In this document: positions 51,575 to 59,199 of the stretch, one piece after another
How positions within the stretch are numbered: the first letter of the stretch is position 1
How the letters are laid out: the number at the start of each line of letters is the position of its first letter
NCBI GenBank assembly: GCA_963794995.1
Contig: CAWCFV010000002.1
Coordinates: 806,001 to 870,000, forward strand
Source of the DNA: CAWCFV01 sp963794995
GTDB taxonomy: Bacteria > Actinomycetota > Actinomycetes > JACCUZ01
Direction: 5' to 3'
DNA length: 64,000 bases
Notes under the pieces: generated by a model
Database searches by the model: none
What the model was told of the DNA's origin: nothing
What the model saw: the letters and a program-made list of their open reading frames with translations, nothing else
Position numbers and translations under genes: made by a program

Positions 51575-52018
51575 CTAGCGGGCCCGGACCACGACGGTGC
51601 CGGCTGCCTTGTCGTGCAGCCCGCGGCCGTCCCGGTCCCAGATGACGGCCGGGACCAGCAGGGCGAGCAGCAGGGTGCGCAGCAGCGCGCGCGGCAGGCC
51701 GATCGGGGACCCGTCGAGGCGGACGACCCGCAGGCCGTAGACCAGCTGCCCCGCCGAGCCGGACGCCAGCCAGGTGAGCGCGGCCACCTCGACCACGAAG
51801 ACCGGCAGCGTGAACACCTGGTCGCGGAACAGCCCGGCGGCGATCACCGCGCAGGCCAGGGAGTCGATCAGGTAGGCCACGATCCGGGCCCCGAAGCCGG
51901 CCACCGAGCCGCGGCCGTGCTCGGGCAGCCCCAGGCGGTCCCCGGCGTAGGACCCGGGCTCGCGCCGGCCGCCCCCCGGCCCCTCGAGCCAGGTGGCGAC
52001 GTCCTTCCGCTCGACCAC
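51575..52018 (-). CDS. RDD family membrane protein
   Basis: A 147-residue protein with a hydrophilic start and the RDD core: 'GFGARIVAYLIDSLACAVIA' with the Arg and Asp of the name, then 'LTWLASGSAGQLVYGLRVVR' and 'DRDGRGLHDKAAGTVVV'. Three hydrophobic segments are visible. RDD proteins are poorly characterised membrane proteins, some linked to sodium/proton exchange. TACCGT ends 6 nt before the GTG. It lies divergent from glnA1, as in other actinobacteria. Confidence 0.88.
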   Translation of the reverse strand: MVERKDVATWLEGPGGGRREPGSYAGDRLGLPEHGRGSVAGFGARIVAYLIDSLACAVIAAGLFRDQVFTLPVFVVEVAALTWLASGSAGQLVYGLRVVRLDGSPIGLPRALLRTLLLALLVPAVIWDRDGRGLHDKAAGTVVVRAR

Positions 52019-52095
52019 CCGCCTACGGTACGACGGGGGGTGCCCGACCCGGCCCACCGGTCGGCCACCGGCCCGGTTCCGGAGCCGGCGTACTC

Positions 52096-52133
52096 GTAAC
52101 ACGACGGAAACATGAGGGTCACTGCCGGGAAAT
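52096..52133 (+). promoter_or_regulatory. GlnR-binding site upstream of glnA
   Basis: Four half-sites in register: GTAAC (52096), GAAAC (52107), GTCAC (52118) and GAAAT (52129), each separated by 6 nt. This is the actinobacterial GlnR box GTNAC-N6-GAAAC repeated twice with one base changed. A -10-like TAGCGT follows at 52144-52149, placing the box over the -35 region of glnA. Confidence 0.88.
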
Positions 52134-52192
52134 CCGGTCCCCCTAGCGTCACCGTCCAGACGGCAGATCGCCGCCAGCTCGAGGAGGAATGG

Positions 52193-53617
52193 ATGTTCCA
52201 GAACGCGGACGAGGTCCTGCGCTTCATCAAGAAGGAGGACGTGAAGTTCGTCGACGTCCGGTTCTGCGACCTGCCCGGGGTGATGCAGCACTTCAACGTG
52301 CCGGCGGAGACCGTCGACGAGGACTTCTTCGTCAACGGCCAGATGTTCGACGGCTCCTCGATCCGCGGGTTCCAGGCGATCCACGAGTCGGACATGAAGC
52401 TGATCCCGGACCCGGCGACGGCCTACCTCGACACGTTCCGCACCGAGAAGACCCTGGCGCTGAACTTCTCCATCGTCGATCCCTTCACCGACGAGCCCTA
52501 CAGCCGCGACCCGCGCAACATCGCGACCAAGGCCGAGGCCTACTTGAAGACCTCCGGCATCGCCGACACGGTCTACTTCGGCCCCGAGGCCGAGTTCTAC
52601 GTCTTCGACGACGTCCGCTTCGAGACCAAGCAGAACGCGGGCTACTACTACATCGACTCGATCGAGGGCGCCTGGAACTCCGGCCGGGTGGAGGAGGGCG
52701 GCAACCGCGGCTACAAGACCCGCTACAAGGGCGGCTACTTCCCGGTGCCGCCGGTCGACCACTACGCCGACCTGCGCGACAAGATGAGCCTCGAGCTCAA
52801 CCGCGCCGGCCTCGACGTCGAGCGGGCCCACCACGAGGTCGGCACCGCCGGCCAGGCAGAGATCAACTACAAGTTCGACACCCTGCTGCACGCCGGCGAC
52901 AAGCTGATGCTGTTCAAGTACATCATCAAGAACGTCGCCTGGGCCGCCGGAAAGACGGCGACCTTCATGCCCAAGCCGCTCTTCGGGGACAACGGCTCCG
53001 GCATGCACTGCCACCAGTCGCTGTGGAAGGACGGCGCCCCGCTGTTCTACGACGAGCTGGGCTACGCCGGGCTGTCCGACATGGCGCGGCACTACATCGG
53101 CGGCCTGCTCAAGCACGCCCCGTCGCTGCTCGCGTTCACCAACCCGACGGTCAACAGCTACCACCGCCTGGTGCCCGGCTACGAGGCACCGGTCAACCTG
53201 GTCTACTCGCAGCGCAACCGCTCGGCCTGCATCCGGATCCCGATCACCGGGGCGAACCCGAAGGCCAAGCGCATCGAGTTCCGCGTGCCGGACCCGTCGT
53301 CGAACCCGTACCTGGCGTTCTCCGCGATGCTGATGGCCGGCCTCGACGGCATCAAGAACAAGATCGAGCCCGACCAGCCGGTCGACAAGGACCTCTACGA
53401 GCTGCCCCCGGACGAGCACGCCGAGATCTCGCAGGTCCCGGCCTCGCTCCCCGAGGTGCTCGACGCCCTCGAGGCGGACAACGCCTACCTGCAGGAGGGC
53501 GGCGTCTTCACCGAGGACCTCATCGAGACCTGGGTCGACTGGAAGCGGGCCAACGAGGTCGACCCGATCCGGCTGCGTCCCCACCCCCACGAGTTCGAGC
53601 TCTACTACGACATCTAG
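52193..53617 (+). CDS. glnA: Glutamine synthetase type I
   Basis: Makes glutamine from glutamate, ammonia and ATP. The 474-residue dodecamer-type subunit has 'MFDGSSIRGFQAIHESDM', 'FGPEAEFYVFD', 'HHEVGTAGQAEI', 'FGDNGSGMHCHQSL' and 'NPTVNSYHRLVPGYEAPV'. The adenylylation site is Tyr402 in 'KDLYELPPDE', so it is a GSI-beta enzyme regulated by glnE, whose gene is 6 kb downstream. GAGGAGG lies 6 nt before ATG 52193. GlnR box and strong terminator frame it as a single-gene unit. Equivalent of Rv2220 (glnA1). Confidence 0.98.
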   Translation: MFQNADEVLRFIKKEDVKFVDVRFCDLPGVMQHFNVPAETVDEDFFVNGQMFDGSSIRGFQAIHESDMKLIPDPATAYLDTFRTEKTLALNFSIVDPFTDEPYSRDPRNIATKAEAYLKTSGIADTVYFGPEAEFYVFDDVRFETKQNAGYYYIDSIEGAWNSGRVEEGGNRGYKTRYKGGYFPVPPVDHYADLRDKMSLELNRAGLDVERAHHEVGTAGQAEINYKFDTLLHAGDKLMLFKYIIKNVAWAAGKTATFMPKPLFGDNGSGMHCHQSLWKDGAPLFYDELGYAGLSDMARHYIGGLLKHAPSLLAFTNPTVNSYHRLVPGYEAPVNLVYSQRNRSACIRIPITGANPKAKRIEFRVPDPSSNPYLAFSAMLMAGLDGIKNKIEPDQPVDKDLYELPPDEHAEISQVPASLPEVLDALEADNAYLQEGGVFTEDLIETWVDWKRANEVDPIRLRPHPHEFELYYDI

Positions 53618-53650
53618 GTCGTAGATCGATCGGACAACTCGTAGTCAGTC

Positions 53651-53684
53651 GCCGACGGCCCCGGGAGTTCCTGGGGCCGTCGGC
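53651..53684 (+). terminator. Hairpin terminator after glnA
   Basis: A perfect 12-bp stem (53651-53662 with 53673-53684) and a 10-nt loop, 33 nt after the glnA stop. It could also stop the convergent methyltransferase transcript. Confidence 0.85.
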
Positions 53685-53737
53685 AACCGACCCGCCGATC
53701 CTGGGGAGCTGGCTCCCGGCGGGCTGGGCCCCCGTGG

Positions 53738-54373
53738 TCAGCGATCTGCTGGCTGAGGTTCTCTGCTGAGCCGGTAGAACACCTCGCCGAACTTGAAGAC
53801 CCTCGCGATGAGGTCAGGGGCCGTGTCGGCGTCGATGATGTCCGTGATCCTCCAGTCGGGGAAAGCTGCCTCTACGTCGCTCCGGGTGCACCCGCGGGGC
53901 AGCGGGCCGCGGTGGCGGGGTGCGAAGCAGTCGAGTATCACCGTGGCGTCGTGCGCCGCGACTGCCGTGATCTCGCGGCCCATCGACAGCCGCTGCTCCG
54001 GGGAGAGCCCGTGGAACGTTCCAGTGTCGACCACCAGGTCGTAGTCCGAGCCGACGGCCGACTCGAGGTGGTGGGTGACGTCGCCGAGAACGACGCGCAT
54101 GTCGACCCCGGCCCGGCGGATGTGCACCTGTGCCCGTGTCACGGCCGCAGGAACATTGTCGACACCGGTTACCTGCCATCCCCGCCTGGCGAGGGGAACC
54201 CCCCAGGTCGCGCCGCCGCAGCCCAGGTCCAACGCCTTGCCATACGGCGGCACCTTGTCCCGCTCTTCACGCTCGAACAGCCCCGTGAGCGCCTCGGCGA
54301 AGGGTTGGTGATGAGCCAAGTCCTCCCACGGGTGGAACCCGACTCGGTACGACATCCTGTAGAAAATGCCCAT
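53738..54373 (-). CDS. Class I SAM-dependent methyltransferase
   Basis: A 211-residue protein with the Rossmann methyltransferase core: 'ALDLGCGGATWGVPLA' (motif I, about residues 47-62), 'VTGVDNVPAAV' (acidic end of strand 2), 'VVLGDVTHHL' and 'DLVVDTGTFHGL'. It resembles the thiopurine-methyltransferase/TehB-like group of small-molecule methyltransferases, but the substrate is unknown. It is the first gene of an accessory stretch between glnA1 and glnE; the surrounding DNA is less gene-dense, which fits an acquired segment. Confidence 0.85.
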   Translation of the reverse strand: MGIFYRMSYRVGFHPWEDLAHHQPFAEALTGLFEREERDKVPPYGKALDLGCGGATWGVPLARRGWQVTGVDNVPAAVTRAQVHIRRAGVDMRVVLGDVTHHLESAVGSDYDLVVDTGTFHGLSPEQRLSMGREITAVAAHDATVILDCFAPRHRGPLPRGCTRSDVEAAFPDWRITDIIDADTAPDLIARVFKFGEVFYRLSREPQPADR

Positions 54374-55001
54374 CGCTGATCACTTCCTCGGGCCGGGACA
54401 CCGGCCCCGCTGGATGCAGAGGGCCGAGGTCCCCATCCGACGTGCGCCTCTCGCAGGTGGTGCGGCCGCACTCCGGGACGGGAACTCGTCGCCTCCTGAC
54501 CGGACATCGATTCCTCCCTTCTCGCGTCGTCCCCGACGTTAGAAGAACGAGCGGGACTGCGACATCGAAAACTGCCAGGCCCCTGTGCTGTCTCCGGATC
54601 GCGCCATTGCCCGATGCACCGGTGCCCGGTCCCGAGCGATGTCCCGCGCGCACCGGGGCTACACGGTGCTCAGGCCGACCATGCGCGATTCGGCCGTGGC
54701 GCACGCCGAGATCGCACCGGTGGACGACCTCCCGCGGGCCGGCGACCAGCAGGACGGCGCGTGCTACCGGCTACGGCAGCGCGGCGACGGGGCGCCGTTC
54801 GGCTACGCCGTCGGGCCAGTCCTGGAAGCCAGGGTCTTCTCCCCCGCCCGCCAGCGCCACCTCAGCCGGACACCGAGCTTCATGACGCGTCCGGTCAGTC
54901 TCGTTGCCTCGGTCCGCCGGAACGCTCCGGGCACCCCTGACGCAGCGTCTCCGCCGAGGGCGTGTCGAGCACCCGTCCGCTTCGCCGTGCACCGCCGACG
55001 G
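54374..55001. other. Gene-poor stretch of about 630 bp
   Basis: No convincing gene is seen. Open frames on both strands are short or start without a ribosome binding site, and their translations look like out-of-frame GC-rich DNA (many Arg, Pro and Ala). The part around 54530-54580 is less GC-rich and may hold the promoter of the methyltransferase. A plus-strand frame from about 54639 ('MSRAHRGYTVLRPTMRDS') could be a remnant, but nothing supports it. Confidence 0.5.
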
Positions 55002-55038
55002 CGGAGGCCCTCGCCCGGCATGCGGGCGAGGGCCTCCG
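55002..55038 (-). terminator. Hairpin terminator of the glycoside-hydrolase-like gene
   Basis: A perfect 16-bp stem (55002-55017 with 55023-55038) and a 5-nt GCATG loop, 19 nt past the stop codon of the minus-strand gene at 55058. Confidence 0.88.
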
Positions 55039-55057
55039 ACGAGCCGTGCGTGCGGTG

Positions 55058-56323
55058 CTACCGGGCAGAGCGCACCATGACCGGCGACTTGCCGACGCCG
55101 AGGGCCTCGCCGCCGGAGAGGCGGCGCTCGACGCCGTAGAGGCCGGCCGACGCCTTCGCGGACTTGACCGCGCGGACGGTGACCTTGCGCGAGGGGTTCC
55201 AGTAGATCCGCTTCACGCCGCCGGAGTAGGCGAAGGTGCACGTGTAGGTGCCCCGGCCGTCCCGGACGCAGCCCTTGGTGCGCGAGTAGAGCAGCCAGCC
55301 GCGCACGACGCCGTACGCCTTGCCGGCCCGCGTGAGCGAGGTGCCGTTGGTGTAGGTCAGCTGCGTGTTGGCCAGGGCCTGCAGGTCCCACGCGTACCAG
55401 AACACCCGCTTGACGTTGCTCGACGCGTTGAGCACCAGGGTGCGACCGACGTAGGACGCCTCCTTGCCGCGCGAGATGTTCTTCGCGGTACCGCCGCCAA
55501 GCAGCCCGTAGTTGATCTCGGTGTTCCAGATCTGCTTGCGCACGCCCGCCTGGGCGAGCATCGTCCGCGACGCCGCGAGCAGCTTCATCGACGCCTCGGG
55601 CGCCTGCTTCGGCAGCGGGTAGAGGTTCAGCGACACGGCGTCGACGTAGGACGCCACCTTCCGGCCGCCGGTCCGCTGGGCGTAGAACGCGCGCAGCCAC
55701 GCCCGCTGGCTGGTGAGCCTCGTCGCCAGCGCCGGCGCGACGACCTTGGCGCCGGCGTCGTTGCGGTTCACGATCCGCGAGGTCCACTGGGTCAGCTTGG
55801 CCATCTGGGCCGGCGTGCCGTTCCAGTAGCCCGAGACGTTGGCCTCGTTCCAGACCTGGTAGTCGACGCCCTGACCGCGGTAGCGGCGCACGACGGTGTA
55901 GACGTAGTCGGTCCACGCGGCCTTGGTCGGCATCGACGCCGCACCACGCCCGTAGGAACCGAGCTTGCGGGGCTTGCTCGAGTGGAAGCGCGGGGTCTGG
56001 CCGAGGACCAGCAGCACGCGCGCCTTGTTGGCCCGCGCGGTGGCGATCTGTCCGTCGAGCCGGCTGAAGTCGTACTGGCCGCGGGACGTCTCGATCTCCC
56101 GCCAGGTCACGCCGGAGTCCCAGAGCCGGATGTTGCCGACGCGCGTCTCCGGCCACGAGACCGGGTCGCCGTCGTGCATGCCGAAGAAGGTCTGGCGGAC
56201 CCGCTGGCCGCCCGCGGCCTGGGCTGCGGTGGCGGGAAGCAGCGCCAGTCCGAGTCCGACGACGAGGCCGAGGGCGAGCAGCCGCGTGAGCAGCGTGCCG
56301 GAAAGGTGGAAAGCAGATGTCAT
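55058..56323 (-). CDS. Secreted glycoside-hydrolase-like protein (clan A TIM barrel), paralogue 1
   Basis: A 421-residue exported protein with signal peptide (cleavage near 'AAQAAGG'). The barrel shows 'FFGMHDGDPVSWP', 'RLWDSGVTW', 'YQVWNEANVSGYW' with the likely acid/base Glu in 'WNEAN', and 'QIWNTEINYG' with a likely nucleophile Glu. This 'NE...TE' layout is that of GH39/GH5-like retaining enzymes. A C-terminal beta domain ('GTYTCTFAYSGGVKRIYWNP') follows. Substrate unknown. A 136-bp gap separates it from its paralogue on the same strand, from which it differs in many positions. Confidence 0.82.
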   Translation of the reverse strand: MTSAFHLSGTLLTRLLALGLVVGLGLALLPATAAQAAGGQRVRQTFFGMHDGDPVSWPETRVGNIRLWDSGVTWREIETSRGQYDFSRLDGQIATARANKARVLLVLGQTPRFHSSKPRKLGSYGRGAASMPTKAAWTDYVYTVVRRYRGQGVDYQVWNEANVSGYWNGTPAQMAKLTQWTSRIVNRNDAGAKVVAPALATRLTSQRAWLRAFYAQRTGGRKVASYVDAVSLNLYPLPKQAPEASMKLLAASRTMLAQAGVRKQIWNTEINYGLLGGGTAKNISRGKEASYVGRTLVLNASSNVKRVFWYAWDLQALANTQLTYTNGTSLTRAGKAYGVVRGWLLYSRTKGCVRDGRGTYTCTFAYSGGVKRIYWNPSRKVTVRAVKSAKASAGLYGVERRLSGGEALGVGKSPVMVRSAR

Positions 56324-56459
56324 AGGTGAGGGATCCCCGGGTCGCTCGATGATGGTCGGTGGCGCCAGCAGGTCGCGGCGCAACCGTCCCGCCGCACGAA
56401 CCTGCTGACTTCGAGGACGCGGTGAGCGGGTGTCCGGTTACACCCTAGCCGCCCGTTTC

Positions 56460-57758
56460 TCAGGCCTTGGATCGCACCATGACCGGCCGGTAGTCCACCT
56501 TCACCCGGGAGCCGCCGGCGATCTTGGTCCGCGTGCCGTAGATCCCGACCTTGAACTTCGCCGTCCGCACGGTCGTGACCTTCACCCGCTTGGTCGGGTT
56601 CCAGTAGACGCGGCGCACGCCCCCGGCGTAGGTGATCACGCAGGTGTAGGTCCCGGCCCGGTCCTTGCTGCACGGCAGGGCCGAGCGGCTGGCGCCCTTC
56701 AGCGCGCCGCCGACCATCCAGGCCTGGGCCAGCGCGAACGACTTCCCCGCGAGCGTCGGCGTCCCGGCCGGGTCGGCCATCAGCTTGGTGTTGCCGATGT
56801 GCGGGCGGTCCCACATGTACCAGTGCACCCGCTTGACGCCGTTGGCGGCGTTGAGCAGGAAGGTGCGCAGCACGTACGCGGCCTGCTTCTGGGTGGAGAT
56901 GGCCGTCGAGGCGCCCGACCCGCCGGTGGCCAGCCCGTAGTTGATCTCGGTGTTCCAGATCGGCTTGCTCGAGGGCACCTGGTTGATCGCGAGCTGCTTC
57001 CGGGCGGCCTTGAGCAGCTTCATCGACGACTCGGGTGTGCCGGTGTCGGTCGGGTAGAGGTTGAGCGAGATCGCGTCCATCCGCTTCCAGACCTGCAGCC
57101 CGTTCACCCGCGCGCGGTAGAAGGTGCCGAGGTAGGTGCGCTGCCAGGAGAGCCGGGTCGCGAAGGCGGGGCCGAGCACCAGCGCGCCCGGGTCCAGGGA
57201 CTTGACCACGCCGTACGCGGCACTCGTGAGCATCGCCATCTTCTGCGGGTTGTTCTGGGAGTTCTGGGCCCAGTAGTTGACGATGTTCGCCTCGTTCCAC
57301 ACCTGGTAGGCCGCGATCCCGCGGGCACCGTTCCAGCTGCGGTAGCGGTTCACCACGGCGGCCACGTAGTCGTTCCAGGCCTGGATGCGCGGCATGTACT
57401 CGGGGCCGACGCCCAGCGAGGCCGGGTCGTCGGCCCAGCCCGGTGTCTGGCCGAGGACCAGGGTCAGCTCGACCCCACGCTGCTGCGCGGCCGTGACGAT
57501 CGCGTCCAGCCGGTCCCACCGCCAGTCACCCTGGTTGGGCTCCAGGTCGGCCCAGGTGACCCCGGCGTCCCAGAGCCGCATCGACCCGCTCGCGACCGCC
57601 GGCCAGGTGACCGGGTCGCTGTCGTGGACCCCGAAGAACCGCTTGTCGACCCGGACGGTGACCGCGGCCGCCGGGGTCGCGGGAGCGAGGGTGGCGACCA
57701 GCAGGCCCGCGACCGAAGCCGCGAGAAGGGTCCGGACGGTACGGCGTGCAGTGCGCAT
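56460..57758 (-). CDS. Secreted glycoside-hydrolase-like protein, paralogue 2
   Basis: A 432-residue exported protein with signal peptide (cleavage near 'TPAAAVTV') and the same layout as its neighbour: 'FFGVHDSDPVTWP', 'MRLWDAGVTWADLEP', 'YQVWNEANIVNYW', 'PIWNTEINYGLATGG', 'VHWYMWDRPHIGNTKL' and the C-terminal 'GTYTCVITYAGGVRRVYWNP'. Both putative catalytic glutamates are present. Similarity along the whole length shows a tandem duplication that is old enough for extensive divergence. ATG 57758 is chosen for the signal peptide; the frame continues upstream. Confidence 0.82.
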   Translation of the reverse strand: MRTARRTVRTLLAASVAGLLVATLAPATPAAAVTVRVDKRFFGVHDSDPVTWPAVASGSMRLWDAGVTWADLEPNQGDWRWDRLDAIVTAAQQRGVELTLVLGQTPGWADDPASLGVGPEYMPRIQAWNDYVAAVVNRYRSWNGARGIAAYQVWNEANIVNYWAQNSQNNPQKMAMLTSAAYGVVKSLDPGALVLGPAFATRLSWQRTYLGTFYRARVNGLQVWKRMDAISLNLYPTDTGTPESSMKLLKAARKQLAINQVPSSKPIWNTEINYGLATGGSGASTAISTQKQAAYVLRTFLLNAANGVKRVHWYMWDRPHIGNTKLMADPAGTPTLAGKSFALAQAWMVGGALKGASRSALPCSKDRAGTYTCVITYAGGVRRVYWNPTKRVKVTTVRTAKFKVGIYGTRTKIAGGSRVKVDYRPVMVRSKA

Positions 57759-57921
57759 GAGGGGCGTGGTGACCTTCGCGACGAGGGGTGTCTGACGGGC
57801 CGGTCCGGGGTCGCGCGAGCAGGCACAGCCGCCCGGGGGCTTGACCAGCAGTGTGCCGGACCGGTCGACCACCTGCAGGTGCTTGGCCGCAAATGTCGGG
57901 AAACGGCGTGTCGCCGGCGGC

Positions 57922-59199
57922 TCAGCCGCCGTGCTCGCCGGCGTAGACCCGCGCCGCGGTCCGGCGCAGGGCCGCGTGCGGCCACGACCGATGGGCCACC
58001 CCGACCAGCGCCAGCCCGACGACCGCCGCGAAGGTCACCGCGACAGCAGGCGTCGCGAGGTCGGCCGTCGCGCCCGCGAGCAGGAACGTCGAGGCGGTCA
58101 CCAGCGCGAAGCCCCCACCGGCCAGGCCGTTGACCCGGCCGCGCATGCCGGCCGGCGTCACGAGGGTGACGGTCGTCAGCAACGGCACCATGAAGCCCTG
58201 CGCCGTGCCGGACAGGAACCACAGGGCGAGCGCGACCTCCCACGGCGGCGCGAGGCTGGTCGCCAGCAGGGGCAGGCAGGCGACCACGGCCAGCGGCAGG
58301 ATCGCGCGCACCTGCCGCAGCGGGTGCAGCCGGCTCACGAGGGCAGCCCCGACCGCCGCCCCCGCCGGCAGGCTGGCCATCAGCGCCGCCCCCACCGCCG
58401 GGTCGGCACCGTCGTCGCGCGCGTACGCGAGGGCGACCGCCTCCGGCGCGATGAGGAAGACCGCCGAGCCCCAGCCCAGGACCACCAGCGCCCGCAGCGA
58501 CGGGTCGTCGAACACCAGGCGCCACCCGGCCCTGACCTCGGCCAGCAGCGTCGTGTGCTCACCGCTGCCCCGGCCGGCGGGTCGCCACCGCAACGTCACG
58601 GCCAGGACGAACGCCGACACGAGATAGGTCCCGACGTCGATCATCAGCCCGGCGCGCTCCCCCACCAGCACGATCACCACGCCGGCGGCGACGATGCCGA
58701 TGACCTGGTCGACCTGGTAGAGCACCCGCATCAGCCCGGTGCCCGCCAGGCACACCCGCGGGTCGGGCAGCACGTCCGGCACGACGGCGCGGTGGGCGGC
58801 CTCGAACGGTGCCGTGAACGTCTCGGCGACCAGCAGCAGGAGCAGGAGCAGCCACACCGGGGTCCCGTCGACAGCCATCAGGGCCAGCACGCCGACGACC
58901 ACCGCACGCGCCAGGTCGCACCCGATCAACACGACCTTGCGCGGCAGCCGGTCCGCGGCGGCCCCGAGCACCGCCGAGCCGAACACGGCAGGGACGAAGC
59001 TCACGACGAACGCGAGCACCGCGAGGAAGGCGCTGTCGGTGCGGGCGAGGACGAGCGACGCGAGCGCCACGCGGGCGATGTTGTCGCCCCACTCGCTGGC
59101 CACCTGGGCCACCACGAGTCCGCGGAACTCCGCGTGCCGCAGCGCCTCGCGGTACGTGGCAGCACCGTGCCGGGATCCCCGCGCGTGCGCGTGGCTCAC
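57922..59199 (-). CDS. Major facilitator superfamily transporter
   Basis: A 425-residue membrane protein with about twelve hydrophobic segments. The MFS loop signature appears as 'GAAADRLPRKVVLIGCDLARA' between segments 2 and 3, and 'ALWFLSGTAQGFMVP' in the second half. It resembles the enterobactin-exporter-like (EntS/DHA3) group, which exports drugs or metabolites; the substrate is unknown. The GTG overlaps the glnE stop (GTGA), so it is translationally coupled to glnE, which may be chance. Confidence 0.88.
   Translation of the reverse strand: MSHAHARGSRHGAATYREALRHAEFRGLVVAQVASEWGDNIARVALASLVLARTDSAFLAVLAFVVSFVPAVFGSAVLGAAADRLPRKVVLIGCDLARAVVVGVLALMAVDGTPVWLLLLLLLVAETFTAPFEAAHRAVVPDVLPDPRVCLAGTGLMRVLYQVDQVIGIVAAGVVIVLVGERAGLMIDVGTYLVSAFVLAVTLRWRPAGRGSGEHTTLLAEVRAGWRLVFDDPSLRALVVLGWGSAVFLIAPEAVALAYARDDGADPAVGAALMASLPAGAAVGAALVSRLHPLRQVRAILPLAVVACLPLLATSLAPPWEVALALWFLSGTAQGFMVPLLTTVTLVTPAGMRGRVNGLAGGGFALVTASTFLLAGATADLATPAVAVTFAAVVGLALVGVAHRSWPHAALRRTAARVYAGEHGG

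Noticed and set aside
54374..55001. A plus-strand protein of about 180 residues
   Set aside because: No ribosome binding site, no recognisable domain, and the C-terminal part overlaps the terminator hairpin of the opposite gene.
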